This document shows positions 49,480 through 57,404 of a DNA stretch of 64,000 nt, piece after piece. The stretch lies in NCBI RefSeq assembly GCF_003202405.1, contig NZ_QJHL01000007.1, positions 62,001 through 126,000 on the forward strand. Direction: 5' to 3'. How positions within the stretch are numbered: the first letter of the stretch is position 1; each line of letters opens with the position of its first letter. Source of the DNA: Flavobacterium hydrophilum. Lineage in GTDB: Bacteria > Bacteroidota > Bacteroidia > Flavobacteriales > Flavobacteriaceae. The notes under the pieces were generated by a model. It was not told where the DNA came from. It did not search any database and saw only the letters and a list, made by a program, of their open reading frames with translations. Position numbers and translations under genes: made by a program.

Positions 49480-50622
49480 ATGAATTTTGATTACAATGAA
49501 ACGCAATCTATGATTGCTCAGTCTATAAAAGATTTTGCTGAAAAAAATATAAGACCTTATATAATGGAATGGGATGAAGCGCAAATATTTCCAATTCCTC
49601 TATTTAAAAAACTGGGTGAAATGGGATTTATGGGAGTTTTAGTTCCCGAAGAATATGGAGGATCTGGTTTAGGTTATCATGAATATATTACTGTAGTCGA
49701 AGAAATTTCAAAAGTAGATCCATCGATAGGATTATCTGTTGCAGCTCATAATTCGTTATGTACGAATCACATTTTAACTTTCGGAAATGAAGCACAAAAG
49801 AAAAAATGGCTTCCAAAATTAGCAACTGCAGAGCATATTGGTGCGTGGGGATTAACAGAACACAATACAGGTTCTGATGCTGGTGGAATGAATACTACTG
49901 CTGTTAAAGATGGTGACTTTTGGGTTGTAAACGGAGCTAAAAATTTTATAACTCATGCAATTTCAGGAGATGTTGCTGTTGTAATTGTTCGTACAGGTGA
50001 AAAAGGGGATTCAAAAGGAATGACTGCATTTGTTTTTGAAAAAGGAATGCCAGGATTTACATCTGGAAAAAAAGAAAATAAATTAGGTATGCGTGCAAGT
50101 GAGACCGCAGAACTGGTTTTTGATAATTGCCGTGTGTCTGATGCAAATAGATTAGGAGAAGTAGGGCAAGGCTTTGTTCAGGCAATGAAAATATTAGACG
50201 GAGGAAGGATCTCAATTGGCGCCCTGTCACTTGGAATTGCAAAAGGTGCTTATGAGGCAGCTTTGAAATATTCCAAAGAAAGACATCAGTTCGGGCAGCC
50301 AATTAGCAGTTTTCAGGGTATATCCTTTAAATTGGCTGACATGGCAACTGAAATTGAAGCTTCAGAATTGTTATTGCACAAGGCGGCTTTCTTCAAACAA
50401 CGACATAAACCGGTTACAACTATGGGGGCTATGGCTAAAATGTATGCTTCTGAAGCTTGTGTGAAAATTGCTAATGAAGCTATTCAAATTCACGGTGGTT
50501 ATGGATATACAAAAGATTTTCCCGTTGAAAAATTCTACAGAGATGCTAAACTATGCACAATCGGTGAAGGAACAACTGAAATTCAAAAGTTGGTTATCTC
50601 CAGAAATTTATTGAAAGATTAA
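49480..50622 (+). CDS. Acyl-CoA dehydrogenase, 380 aa
   Basis: The standard three-domain fold. The FAD-site signature GAWGLTEHNTGSDAGG lies near residues 125-140, and the catalytic Glu is in CTIGEGTTEIQ near the C-terminus. Residues RISIGALSLGIAKGAYEAALKY and IQIHGGYGYTKDFPVEKFYRDAKL are family markers. It oxidises an acyl-CoA to the trans-2-enoyl form, passing electrons to ETF. Chain-length preference cannot be read. It follows the HhH gene by 12 bp on the same strand. Confidence 0.95.
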   Translation: MNFDYNETQSMIAQSIKDFAEKNIRPYIMEWDEAQIFPIPLFKKLGEMGFMGVLVPEEYGGSGLGYHEYITVVEEISKVDPSIGLSVAAHNSLCTNHILTFGNEAQKKKWLPKLATAEHIGAWGLTEHNTGSDAGGMNTTAVKDGDFWVVNGAKNFITHAISGDVAVVIVRTGEKGDSKGMTAFVFEKGMPGFTSGKKENKLGMRASETAELVFDNCRVSDANRLGEVGQGFVQAMKILDGGRISIGALSLGIAKGAYEAALKYSKERHQFGQPISSFQGISFKLADMATEIEASELLLHKAAFFKQRHKPVTTMGAMAKMYASEACVKIANEAIQIHGGYGYTKDFPVEKFYRDAKLCTIGEGTTEIQKLVISRNLLKD

Positions 50623-50704
50623 GAAGTTGAAGGTGATTTGGTTTATTAATTCATTCTCAAAAAAATAATTCATAATTTATAACTCATAATTCATAATTAA
50701 TATA

Positions 50705-50733
50705 TACTTTTGCAGCCTTAACGAAAGGAGGTG
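50705..50733 (+). promoter_or_regulatory. Promoter and strong Shine-Dalgarno of rpsU
   Basis: TACTTTTG (50705-50712) is the -7 element. AAAGGAGGTG (50724-50733) is a near-perfect complement of the 16S rRNA 3' end, 8 bp before the ATG. Most Bacteroidetes genes, including the other ribosomal protein genes here, have no such site. Confidence 0.9.
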
Positions 50734-50741
50734 TCTATATT

Positions 50742-50936
50742 ATGTTAATTATACCAATTAAAGACGGAGAAAATATCGATAGAGCATTAAAGCGCTATAA
50801 AAGAAAATTTGATAAAACAGGAACTGTTCGTCAATTAAGAGCACGTACTGCTTTTATTAAGCCTTCTGTTGTCAAAAGAGCTCAAATTCAAAAAGCGGCT
50901 TACATTCAAAACTTGAGAGATAGTTTAGAGAGTTAG
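50742..50936 (+). CDS. rpsU: 30S ribosomal protein S21 (bS21), 64 aa
   Basis: Starts MLIIPIKDGENIDRALKRYKRKFDKTGTVRQLRARTAF, the bS21 pattern, with a basic C-terminal helix. In Flavobacterium ribosomes bS21, with bS6 and bS18, is known to help hide the anti-Shine-Dalgarno of 16S rRNA. Ribosomes lacking bS21 could then favour SD-bearing mRNAs. This gene has the only strong SD of the ribosomal genes in the window, which fits autogenous control: low bS21 exposes the anti-SD and raises rpsU translation. A strong terminator follows. Confidence 0.97.
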   Translation: MLIIPIKDGENIDRALKRYKRKFDKTGTVRQLRARTAFIKPSVVKRAQIQKAAYIQNLRDSLES

Positions 50937-50962
50937 TATATAGCTTTTGTAAAATAATAATT

Positions 50963-51010
50963 ACCGTTAGTCATCAAAATGTAATAACTTTGATGCTAAC
51001 GGTTTTTTTT
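50963..51010 (+). terminator. Terminator of rpsU
   Basis: ACCGTTAGTCATCAAA (50963-50978) pairs with TTTGATGCTAACGGT (50989-51003), one bulge, followed by T8. Confidence 0.92.
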
Positions 51011-51099
51011 ATGCTTAATTCTGGGCTTTTATATAATCGAATTTAGAATTGCTTAAGTGAAATTGTGTTTTAGATATGAATGTATGTTGGGAATTAAAA

Positions 51100-51993
51100 A
51101 TGAAAACAAATAAAGAGGCGTTTCGGGATTATCTTCAGTATGAGAAAAAGTATTCTCTTCATACTGTTAATGCTTATTTAAATGATATCACATTTTTTGA
51201 GGCGTTTAATATGGCTTATTTCGAACATGGGGATATTGATGGGGTAAATTATAGTCAGATTAGAAGTTGGATTGTTTCTTTGGTTGATGAAAATATTTCA
51301 AATGTTTCTGTTAATAGAAAAATGGCTTCATTGAAAGCGTATTATAAATTTCTATTAAAAATAAAGCAGATAGATGTTAGTCCGATGTTGAAGCATAAAG
51401 CCTTGAAGACGCCAAAAATTGTACAGATTCCATTTTCAGAAAAAGAGCTGGCAGATTTGATGCGGGAGGTGGCTGATCCGGTTGGTTTTGAAGAAATACG
51501 GGATAAGTTAATTGTGGATTTGTTTTACACAACTGGATTGCGAAGAGCAGAGTTGATTGGTTTAATGATTCATAATGTTGATTTGTCTTCTAGTGTGATT
51601 AAGGTTTTGGGTAAAAGAAATAAAGAGCGTATTATTCCGGTTTTGCCAATCGTTGTTGAGCAGTTTAAATCTTATTTAAGTGAGCGAGCTTCAGTGGAGA
51701 GAATAATAGATGTGGATTGTTTTTTTATTTCAAAAAAAGGGTTAAAATTGAGTGAATCTTTTGTGTATCGTTTAATAAATTCATACTTTAGTAAAGTCTC
51801 TGAGAAGGTAAAGAAGAGTCCGCATGTGCTTAGGCATACTTTTGCGACCCACTTACTTAATAATGGGGCAGATTTAAATTCAGTTAAAGAATTATTAGGG
51901 CATTCAAGTTTGGCATCGACACAGGTTTATACTCATAATAGTTTAGCAGAGCTTAAAAAGGTGTATGGTGATGCGCATCCAAGAAATAAATAG
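51100..51993 (+). CDS. XerC-type tyrosine recombinase, 297 aa
   Basis: I chose the ATG at 51100 (MKTNKEAFRDYLQYEKKYS) over one at 51076. The N-terminal SAM-like core-binding domain occupies 1-95, the catalytic domain about 108-297. Catalytic residues are visible: R148 (TTGLRRAEL), H242 and R245 (PHVLRHTF), H268 (LGHSS) and Tyr277 (TQVYTH). A near-constant 297-aa length and chromosomal position beside rpsU and hpf fit a housekeeping XerC/XerD that resolves chromosome dimers at dif, rather than a mobile-element integrase. Confidence 0.9.
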   Translation: MKTNKEAFRDYLQYEKKYSLHTVNAYLNDITFFEAFNMAYFEHGDIDGVNYSQIRSWIVSLVDENISNVSVNRKMASLKAYYKFLLKIKQIDVSPMLKHKALKTPKIVQIPFSEKELADLMREVADPVGFEEIRDKLIVDLFYTTGLRRAELIGLMIHNVDLSSSVIKVLGKRNKERIIPVLPIVVEQFKSYLSERASVERIIDVDCFFISKKGLKLSESFVYRLINSYFSKVSEKVKKSPHVLRHTFATHLLNNGADLNSVKELLGHSSLASTQVYTHNSLAELKKVYGDAHPRNK

Positions 51994-52027
51994 TAATTCT
52001 GAAATGTTAAACCCTAAAATTTATATT

Positions 52028-52330
52028 ATGAAGGTAGATGTTCATGCAGTTAACTTCACTGTTGACAGAAAGTTGGTGGATTTTATTCAGGAAAGAATGG
52101 ATAAGCTGGAAAAATACTACGATCGTGTTGTTTCGTCAGATGTTTTTTTAAAAGTTGAAAGAACAAGTGATAAAGAGAACAAGGCGGTAGAGATTAAGAT
52201 TAATGTTCCTGGAGATGATTTTTTGGTTAAAAAACAGTGTAAAACTTTTGAGGAAGCTGTAGAGCTTTCTGCTGAATCTTTAGAACGTTTATTGGTAAAA
52301 AGGAAAGAAAAAGTAAGGGCACACATTTAA
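52028..52330 (+). CDS. hpf: Ribosome hibernation promoting factor (HPF/RaiA family), 100 aa
   Basis: I chose the ATG at 52028 (MKVDVHAVNFTVDRKL). The fold is the beta-alpha-beta-beta-beta-alpha of short HPF: KLVDFIQERMDKLEKYYDRVVSSDVFLKVE, KAVEIKINVPGDDFLVKKQCKTFEEAVELSAESLERLL. It binds the 30S decoding site in stationary phase. It is 34 bp after xer and followed by a tRNA promoter. Confidence 0.93.
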   Translation: MKVDVHAVNFTVDRKLVDFIQERMDKLEKYYDRVVSSDVFLKVERTSDKENKAVEIKINVPGDDFLVKKQCKTFEEAVELSAESLERLLVKRKEKVRAHI

Positions 52331-52355
52331 TTGAAAATTTTTTTCGAAAAATGTT

Positions 52356-52384
52356 TTGATACAAAGATAAAATAGCTACATTTG
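52356..52384 (+). promoter_or_regulatory. Promoter of the tRNA-tuf cluster
   Basis: TTG (52356-52358), 18 bp, TACATTTG (52377-52384): a textbook Bacteroidetes promoter. AGTCCG...CGGACT with a T-run (52386-52412) follows immediately, which is probably the hpf terminator overlapping the start of this transcript. Confidence 0.85.
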
Positions 52385-52421
52385 CAGTCCGTTAGAAATA
52401 GCGGACTTTTTTATTGATATT

Positions 52422-52495
52422 GCCAGCGTAGCTCAGTTGGCTAGAGCAGCTGATTTGTAATCAGCAGGTCGTGGGTTCGAGTCCCTCCGCCGGCT
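52422..52495 (+). tRNA. tRNA-Thr (TGT anticodon)
   Basis: A 74-nt cloverleaf with anticodon TGT at 52456-52458 in the loop TTTGTAA. The acceptor stem GCCAGCG/CGCCGGC has an A4-C69 mismatch; the G expected at position 4 from the pairing partner is A. CCA is not encoded. Confidence 0.95.
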
Positions 52496-52547
52496 CTAAA
52501 TGTTTCAAATGCGATTTGAAATTGTTCATGCAATTATTGATAAAAAA

Positions 52548-52628
52548 GGGGAGATACTCAAGCGGCCAACGAGGGCAGACTGTAAATCTGCTGTGTGAAC
52601 TTCGCAGGTTCGAATCCTGCTCTCCCCA
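52548..52628 (+). tRNA. tRNA-Tyr (GTA anticodon)
   Basis: An 81-nt cloverleaf with the long variable arm of tRNA-Tyr. The acceptor stem GGGGAGA/TCTCCCC is perfect, and the anticodon GTA is at 52582-52584 in CTGTAAA. Confidence 0.96.
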
Positions 52629-52716
52629 CAATAAAAGAAGTTGAGGTTTTGGATTTTAGTTTTAGATTTTTTTTAAATCTGATTCTAAATTCAAAGATCT
52701 AAAATCAGAACTCTCT

Positions 52717-52788
52717 GCCGACTTAGCTCAGGGGTAGAGTGCTTCCTTGGTAAGGAAGAGGTCACGGGTTCAATTCCCGTAGTTGGCT
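52717..52788 (+). tRNA. tRNA-Thr (GGT anticodon)
   Basis: A 72-nt cloverleaf with anticodon GGT at 52749-52751 in TTGGTAA. The acceptor stem GCCGACT/AGTTGGC has one G:T pair. It lies 53 bp before tuf, the usual place for this tRNA. Confidence 0.95.
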
Positions 52789-52841
52789 CAAGTAAGTAGG
52801 AAATTGAATTAATATATAACTAAGATTAAAAATTAAGTAAA

Positions 52842-54029
52842 ATGGCAAAGGAGAATTTTAATCGTTCCAAACCGCACTTAAACATAGGTACAATTGGACA
52901 CGTGGATCACGGAAAAACTACATTAACTGCAGCAATTACAAAAGTATTGTCTGATGCTGGTTACTGTCAAGCAAAATCTTTTGATCAAATCGATAACGCT
53001 CCAGAGGAGAAAGAAAGAGGTATTACCATTAATACATCACACGTAGAGTATGAAACAGCTAATCGTCACTACGCTCACGTTGACTGTCCAGGTCACGCGG
53101 ATTACGTAAAGAACATGGTTACTGGTGCTGCTCAAATGGACGGAGCTATCTTAGTAGTTGCTGCTACAGATGGTCCAATGCCGCAAACTCGTGAGCACAT
53201 CCTTTTAGGTCGTCAGGTTGGTATTCCAAGAATCGTTGTTTTCATGAACAAAGTGGATATGGTTGACGATGCTGAATTGTTAGAGCTTGTTGAAATGGAA
53301 ATCAGAGATTTATTATCTTTCTACGAATATGATGGAGATAATGGTCCTGTTGTTCAAGGTTCTGCTTTAGGAGGATTGAATAATGATCCTGCTTGGGTAC
53401 CAAAAATCATTGAATTAATGGAAGCTGTTGATGCTTGGATCGAAGAGCCAGTGCGTGACGTAGCTAAGCCATTCTTGATGCCGGTTGAAGATGTATTTAC
53501 AATTACTGGTCGTGGAACTGTTGCTACAGGTCGTATCGAAACAGGTATTGCTAATACAGGAGATCCAGTTGAAATCATTGGTATGGGAGCTGATAAATTA
53601 ACTTCTACTATTACAGGAGTTGAGATGTTCCGTAAAATCCTTGACAGAGGAGAAGCTGGAGATAACGTAGGTTTATTGTTAAGAGGTATTGATAAAGAAT
53701 CTATCAAAAGAGGAATGGTTATCATTAAGCCAGGATCAGTAAAGCCGCACGCTACTTTCAAAGCTGAGGTTTATATCTTGAAAAAAGAAGAAGGTGGACG
53801 TCATACTCCATTCCATAATAACTACCGTCCACAGTTCTACGTACGTACAACTGACGTAACAGGAGTTATTACTTTGCCAGAAGGAGTAGAGATGGTAATG
53901 CCAGGAGATAACTTGACTATTAATGTTGCCTTGTTAAGCCCAATCGCAATGAGTGTAGGTTTACGTTTTGCTATCCGTGAAGGTGGTAGAACTGTAGGTG
54001 CAGGTCAGGTGACTGAAATCGTAGGATAA
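52842..54029 (+). CDS. tuf: Elongation factor Tu, 395 aa
   Basis: EF-Tu delivers aminoacyl-tRNA to the ribosome. G1 GHVDHGKT (19-26), the effector segment RGITINTSHVEYET, G3 DCPGH and G4 NKVD are intact; domains 2 and 3 are complete, ending GRTVGAGQVTEIVG. It is transcribed with the upstream tRNAs, and a terminator-like hairpin and tRNA-Trp follow. Confidence 0.98.
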   Translation: MAKENFNRSKPHLNIGTIGHVDHGKTTLTAAITKVLSDAGYCQAKSFDQIDNAPEEKERGITINTSHVEYETANRHYAHVDCPGHADYVKNMVTGAAQMDGAILVVAATDGPMPQTREHILLGRQVGIPRIVVFMNKVDMVDDAELLELVEMEIRDLLSFYEYDGDNGPVVQGSALGGLNNDPAWVPKIIELMEAVDAWIEEPVRDVAKPFLMPVEDVFTITGRGTVATGRIETGIANTGDPVEIIGMGADKLTSTITGVEMFRKILDRGEAGDNVGLLLRGIDKESIKRGMVIIKPGSVKPHATFKAEVYILKKEEGGRHTPFHNNYRPQFYVRTTDVTGVITLPEGVEMVMPGDNLTINVALLSPIAMSVGLRFAIREGGRTVGAGQVTEIVG

Positions 54030-54051
54030 TCCTGCAAAAAAAAACTATAAG

Positions 54052-54090
54052 AAGCCAGTTGATTTTCTTAATTGAAATGACTGGCTTTTA
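54052..54090 (+). terminator. Hairpin after tuf
   Basis: AAGCCAGT (54052-54059) pairs with ACTGGCTT (54080-54087), then T. It may partly end the tuf transcript before tRNA-Trp. Confidence 0.7.
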
Positions 54091-54093
54091 ATT

Positions 54094-54164
54094 ACGGGCG
54101 TAGTTCAAGGGTAGAATAGCGGTCTCCAAAACCGTTGATGGGGGTTCGAATCCCTCCGCCCGTG
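54094..54164 (+). tRNA. tRNA-Trp (CCA anticodon)
   Basis: A 71-nt cloverleaf with loop CTCCAAA and anticodon CCA. The acceptor stem ACGGGCG/CGCCCGT is perfect. It sits between tuf and secE, as in other Bacteroidetes. Confidence 0.95.
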
Positions 54165-54182
54165 CAATAAAAAATATATCAA

Positions 54183-54380
54183 ATGACAAAAGTTACTAAT
54201 TATTTATCAGAGGCTTTCGAAGAGTTAAAGTCAAATGTTACTTGGCCTGCTTGGGCTGAAGTTCAGAAATTGACAATTGTTGTGGCTGTATTTTCGATTT
54301 TGTTTGCTTTGGCAACATGGGGAACAGACGAATTTTTTGCAAAAGCTTTGGCTGGATTTTTTAACTGGTTAAAAGGATAA
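54183..54380 (+). CDS. secE: Preprotein translocase subunit SecE, 65 aa
   Basis: A single membrane segment (about 29-52, LTIVVAVFSILFALATWGTDEFF) after the conserved EAFEELKSNVTWPAWAEVQ. SecE clamps SecY. It lies 18 bp after tRNA-Trp and 10 bp before nusG, the normal order. Confidence 0.95.
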   Translation: MTKVTNYLSEAFEELKSNVTWPAWAEVQKLTIVVAVFSILFALATWGTDEFFAKALAGFFNWLKG

Positions 54381-54390
54381 ATTTTTTGTG

Positions 54391-54942
54391 ATGGCAGATA
54401 ATAATGTGAAAAAATGGTATGTGGTTAGAGCAGTAAGCGGACAAGAGAATAAAGTCAAAGCTTATATCGAAACTGAAATTGCCAGATTAGGTATGGGTGA
54501 TTATGTTTCCCAAGTTTTAGTGCCTACAGAAAAAGTAGTTACTGTAAAAGAAGGAAAAAAAATGTCTAAGGATAAAGTTTATTTTCCTGGATACGTTATG
54601 ATCGAAGCCAATTTAGTTGGTGAGATACCACATATTATTAAGTCTATTACTAGTGTAATTGGATTTTTAGGTGAGATCAAAGGCGGAGAACCTGTTCCTT
54701 TGAGGCTTTCTGAAGTAAATAGAATGTTGGGTAAAGTAGATGAGTTGGCTGTAAACACAGATACTCGTGCTATTCCTTTCAACTTAGGTGAAACTGTAAA
54801 AGTGATCGATGGTCCTTTTAATGGTTTTAATGGTACAGTTGAAAAAATTAATGAAGAAAAGCGTAAACTTGAAGTAATGGTTAAGATTTTTGGAAGAAAA
54901 ACACCATTAGAATTGAGTTTTATGCAAGTTGAAAAAGTATAA
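54391..54942 (+). CDS. nusG: Transcription antitermination factor NusG, 183 aa
   Basis: NGN domain (about 5-115, KWYVVRAVSGQENKVKAYIE, VYFPGYVMIEANLVGE) and C-terminal KOW domain (about 130-183, LGETVKVIDGPFNGFNGTVEKI). It links RNA polymerase with the ribosome. I chose the ATG at 54391; a GTG lies directly before it. Confidence 0.97.
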   Translation: MADNNVKKWYVVRAVSGQENKVKAYIETEIARLGMGDYVSQVLVPTEKVVTVKEGKKMSKDKVYFPGYVMIEANLVGEIPHIIKSITSVIGFLGEIKGGEPVPLRLSEVNRMLGKVDELAVNTDTRAIPFNLGETVKVIDGPFNGFNGTVEKINEEKRKLEVMVKIFGRKTPLELSFMQVEKV

Positions 54943-55010
54943 TTTTTTGTTACATCTATAATATCCACCGTAATCGCTTCCAATGATTAGGGTGTTAAAT
55001 TTTTTAAAAA

Positions 55011-55448
55011 ATGGCTAAAGAAATTAGTAAGGTAGTTAAACTACAAGTTAAGGGAGGTGCTGCGAACCCGTCGCCACCGGTTGGACCTGCTTTAGGAGCT
55101 GCTGGGGTTAATATCATGGAGTTCTGTAAGCAATTTAATGCTAGAACTCAGGATAAACCTGGCAAAATTTGTCCAGTGCAAATCACTGTGTACAAAGACA
55201 AATCATTTGATTTTGTTGTTAAGACTCCTCCAGCTGCAGTACAGTTAATGGAAGCAGCAAAGCTAAAGTCTGGATCAGGTGAACCAAATCGTAAAAAAGT
55301 AGCTAGTGTTACTTGGGATGTTATCAAAGCAATTGCTGAAGATAAAATGGTAGATTTAAATGCATTCACAATCGAATCTGCAATGAGTATGATTGCTGGA
55401 ACTGCAAGATCTATGGGTATAACTGTATCAGGAGATGCTCCTTTTTAA
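55011..55448 (+). CDS. rplK: 50S ribosomal protein L11, 145 aa
   Basis: Family signature QVKGGAANPSPPVGPALGAAGVNI near the N-terminus and KMVDLNAFTIESAMSMIAGTARSMGI at the end. It binds the 23S rRNA GTPase-associated region. First of four ribosomal genes ahead of rpoB. Confidence 0.98.
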   Translation: MAKEISKVVKLQVKGGAANPSPPVGPALGAAGVNIMEFCKQFNARTQDKPGKICPVQITVYKDKSFDFVVKTPPAAVQLMEAAKLKSGSGEPNRKKVASVTWDVIKAIAEDKMVDLNAFTIESAMSMIAGTARSMGITVSGDAPF

Positions 55449-55461
55449 TTAAGAGAAAGAA

Positions 55462-56151
55462 ATGGCAAAATTGACAAAAAAGCAAAAAGAGGCTGCTTCA
55501 AAAATTGAAAAGAACAAACTATATACTTTGAAAGATGCTGCTGCATTAATTAAAGTTATAGCTTCTGCAAAATTTGATGAGTCTGTTGATATCGCAGTTC
55601 GTTTGGGTGTCGATCCAAGAAAAGCGAATCAAATGGTTAGAGGTGTAGTTACACTACCTCATGGTACTGGTAAAGATGTTAAAGTATTAGCATTGGTTAC
55701 TCCAGATAAAGAAGCTGAAGCTAAAGAAGCTGGTGCTGATTATGTAGGTCTTGATGATTACTTACAAAAAATTAAAGATGGTTGGACAGATGTTGATGTT
55801 ATCATCACCATGCCTGCTGTTATGGGTAAATTAGGTCCATTAGGTCGTATTTTAGGACCTAGAGGTTTAATGCCAAACCCTAAAACAGGTACAGTAACTA
55901 TGGATGTAGCTAAAGCTGTTACTGAGGTTAAAGCTGGTAAAATTGACTTTAAAGTTGATAAAACTGGTATTGTACATGCAGGAATTGGTAAAGTTTCTTT
56001 TGGAGCTGAGCAAATTTATGACAATGCACACGAAATTATTCAAACATTAATCAAACTTAAACCAACTGCTGCTAAAGGTACCTACATTAAAGGTATTCAC
56101 CTTACAAGCACTATGAGTCCTGCTATTGCATTGGACCCAAAAGCAGTATAA
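55462..56151 (+). CDS. rplA: 50S ribosomal protein L1, 229 aa
   Basis: Full-length L1 with MPAVMGKLGPLGRILGPRGLMPNPKTGTVT. It binds 23S rRNA at the L1 stalk and often its own mRNA as a translational repressor. It starts 13 bp after rplK. Confidence 0.98.
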   Translation: MAKLTKKQKEAASKIEKNKLYTLKDAAALIKVIASAKFDESVDIAVRLGVDPRKANQMVRGVVTLPHGTGKDVKVLALVTPDKEAEAKEAGADYVGLDDYLQKIKDGWTDVDVIITMPAVMGKLGPLGRILGPRGLMPNPKTGTVTMDVAKAVTEVKAGKIDFKVDKTGIVHAGIGKVSFGAEQIYDNAHEIIQTLIKLKPTAAKGTYIKGIHLTSTMSPAIALDPKAV

Positions 56152-56173
56152 TTGGTAGTTAATAATTTTTAGT

Positions 56174-56674
56174 ATGACTAGAGAAGAAAAATCAATCGCG
56201 ATTGAAGATTTAACTGCACAGTTAGCTGGTACAAATATCATTTATATTTCTGATATTTCTGGATTAAATGCAGAAACTACTTCAAGCTTGAGAAGAGCTT
56301 GCTTTAAAGCAGGTATAAAATTAGAGGTTGTAAAAAATACATTGCTTGCAAAAGCAATGGAAGCTTCATCTAATGACTATGGTGATTTACCTTCAGTTTT
56401 GAGTGGTAATAGTGCTATATTTATTTCAGATGTTGCAAATGCACCTGGAAAAATAATTAAAGATTTCAGAAAAAAATCAGCTAAACCTGTATTAAAAGGA
56501 GCTTATATTAATTCTGAAATTTATATTGGAGATGATCAATTAGATGCATTAGCAACTATTAAATCTAAAGAAGAACTTCTTGGAGAACTTATTGGATTAT
56601 TGCAATCACCAGCACAAAGAATTATTTCAGCGTTACAAAATAAATTCGCTGGTAGCGAAGAAGCTGAGGCATAG
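56174..56674 (+). CDS. rplJ: 50S ribosomal protein L10, 166 aa
   Basis: MTREEKSIAIEDLTAQL start and the rRNA-binding region TTSSLRRACFKAGIKLEVVKNTLLAKA; the C-terminal helix that binds L7/L12 dimers is complete. It starts 22 bp after rplA. Confidence 0.97.
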   Translation: MTREEKSIAIEDLTAQLAGTNIIYISDISGLNAETTSSLRRACFKAGIKLEVVKNTLLAKAMEASSNDYGDLPSVLSGNSAIFISDVANAPGKIIKDFRKKSAKPVLKGAYINSEIYIGDDQLDALATIKSKEELLGELIGLLQSPAQRIISALQNKFAGSEEAEA

Positions 56675-56767
56675 TAATTCATTCAGGGGAATTAAGTTTT
56701 CCTGTTGCTTAATTAGCGCACAATAAACAAAATATAATTTTACAAATCATTTTAAACGATAGAAAAA

Positions 56768-57139
56768 ATGGCAGATTTGAAACAATTCGCAGAACAATTA
56801 GTTAACCTAACAGTTAAAGAAGTTAACGAATTAGCAACAATATTAAAAGATGAGTATGGTATCGAGCCTGCTGCTGCAGCTGTAGTAGTTGCTGCAGGTG
56901 GTGGAGAAGGTGCTGCTGAAGAAGCACAAACTGAATTTACAGTTGTATTGAAAGAAGCTGGTGCTTCTAAATTAGCAGTTGTGAAATTGGTAAAAGAACT
57001 TACAGGTTTAGGTCTTAAAGAAGCTAAAGATGTAGTTGACGGTGCTCCAAGTAACGTTAAAGAAGGTGTTTCTAAAGAAGAGGCTGAAGGTCTTAAAAAA
57101 TCATTAGAAGAAGCTGGAGCTGTAGTTGAGCTTAAATAA
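56768..57139 (+). CDS. rplL: 50S ribosomal protein L7/L12, 123 aa
   Basis: N-terminal dimerisation helices (QFAEQLVNLTVKEVNELATIL), an Ala/Gly hinge (EPAAAAVVVAAGGGEGAAEEA) and the C-terminal factor-binding domain (VVLKEAGASKLAVVKLVKELTGLGLKEAKDVV). It lies 93 bp after rplJ. Confidence 0.98.
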   Translation: MADLKQFAEQLVNLTVKEVNELATILKDEYGIEPAAAAVVVAAGGGEGAAEEAQTEFTVVLKEAGASKLAVVKLVKELTGLGLKEAKDVVDGAPSNVKEGVSKEEAEGLKKSLEEAGAVVELK

Positions 57140-57161
57140 TTCAACTCAGTTTTAAGAACTA

Positions 57162-57203
57162 GGTTTAGGTCCTGAGTTAACACTCAAAGGCCTAAACCAT
57201 TTT
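57162..57203 (+). terminator. Hairpin between rplL and rpoB, likely attenuator
   Basis: GGTTTAGG (57162-57169) pairs with CCTAAACC (57191-57198), then ATTTTT. In the rplJL-rpoBC layout this position usually carries a partial terminator that lets L7/L12 be made in excess of RNA polymerase. About 200 bp of AT-rich leader follow before rpoB. Confidence 0.75.
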
Positions 57204-57404
57204 TCGTATAATAAAATACATTAAATTTTATTATCAAATAGTTTAAAATACGAAAAAGTTTTTGATCAATACGAAGAAAAAAAATTGAACTGAATTCTTG
57301 GTTTATTTTTAAAGATGTATTGGTTTTAAAAAGAAAGTATAAACTACGCAGTGTGTTTTTACACAAAAAAAATTACTTTTTTTTAATCAAAATTTTGTCC
57401 ATTG

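Noticed and set aside
51100..51993. Xer-type recombinase as part of a second mobile element
   Set aside because: Conserved housekeeping neighbours on both sides, normal XerC length, and no cargo or attachment repeats.
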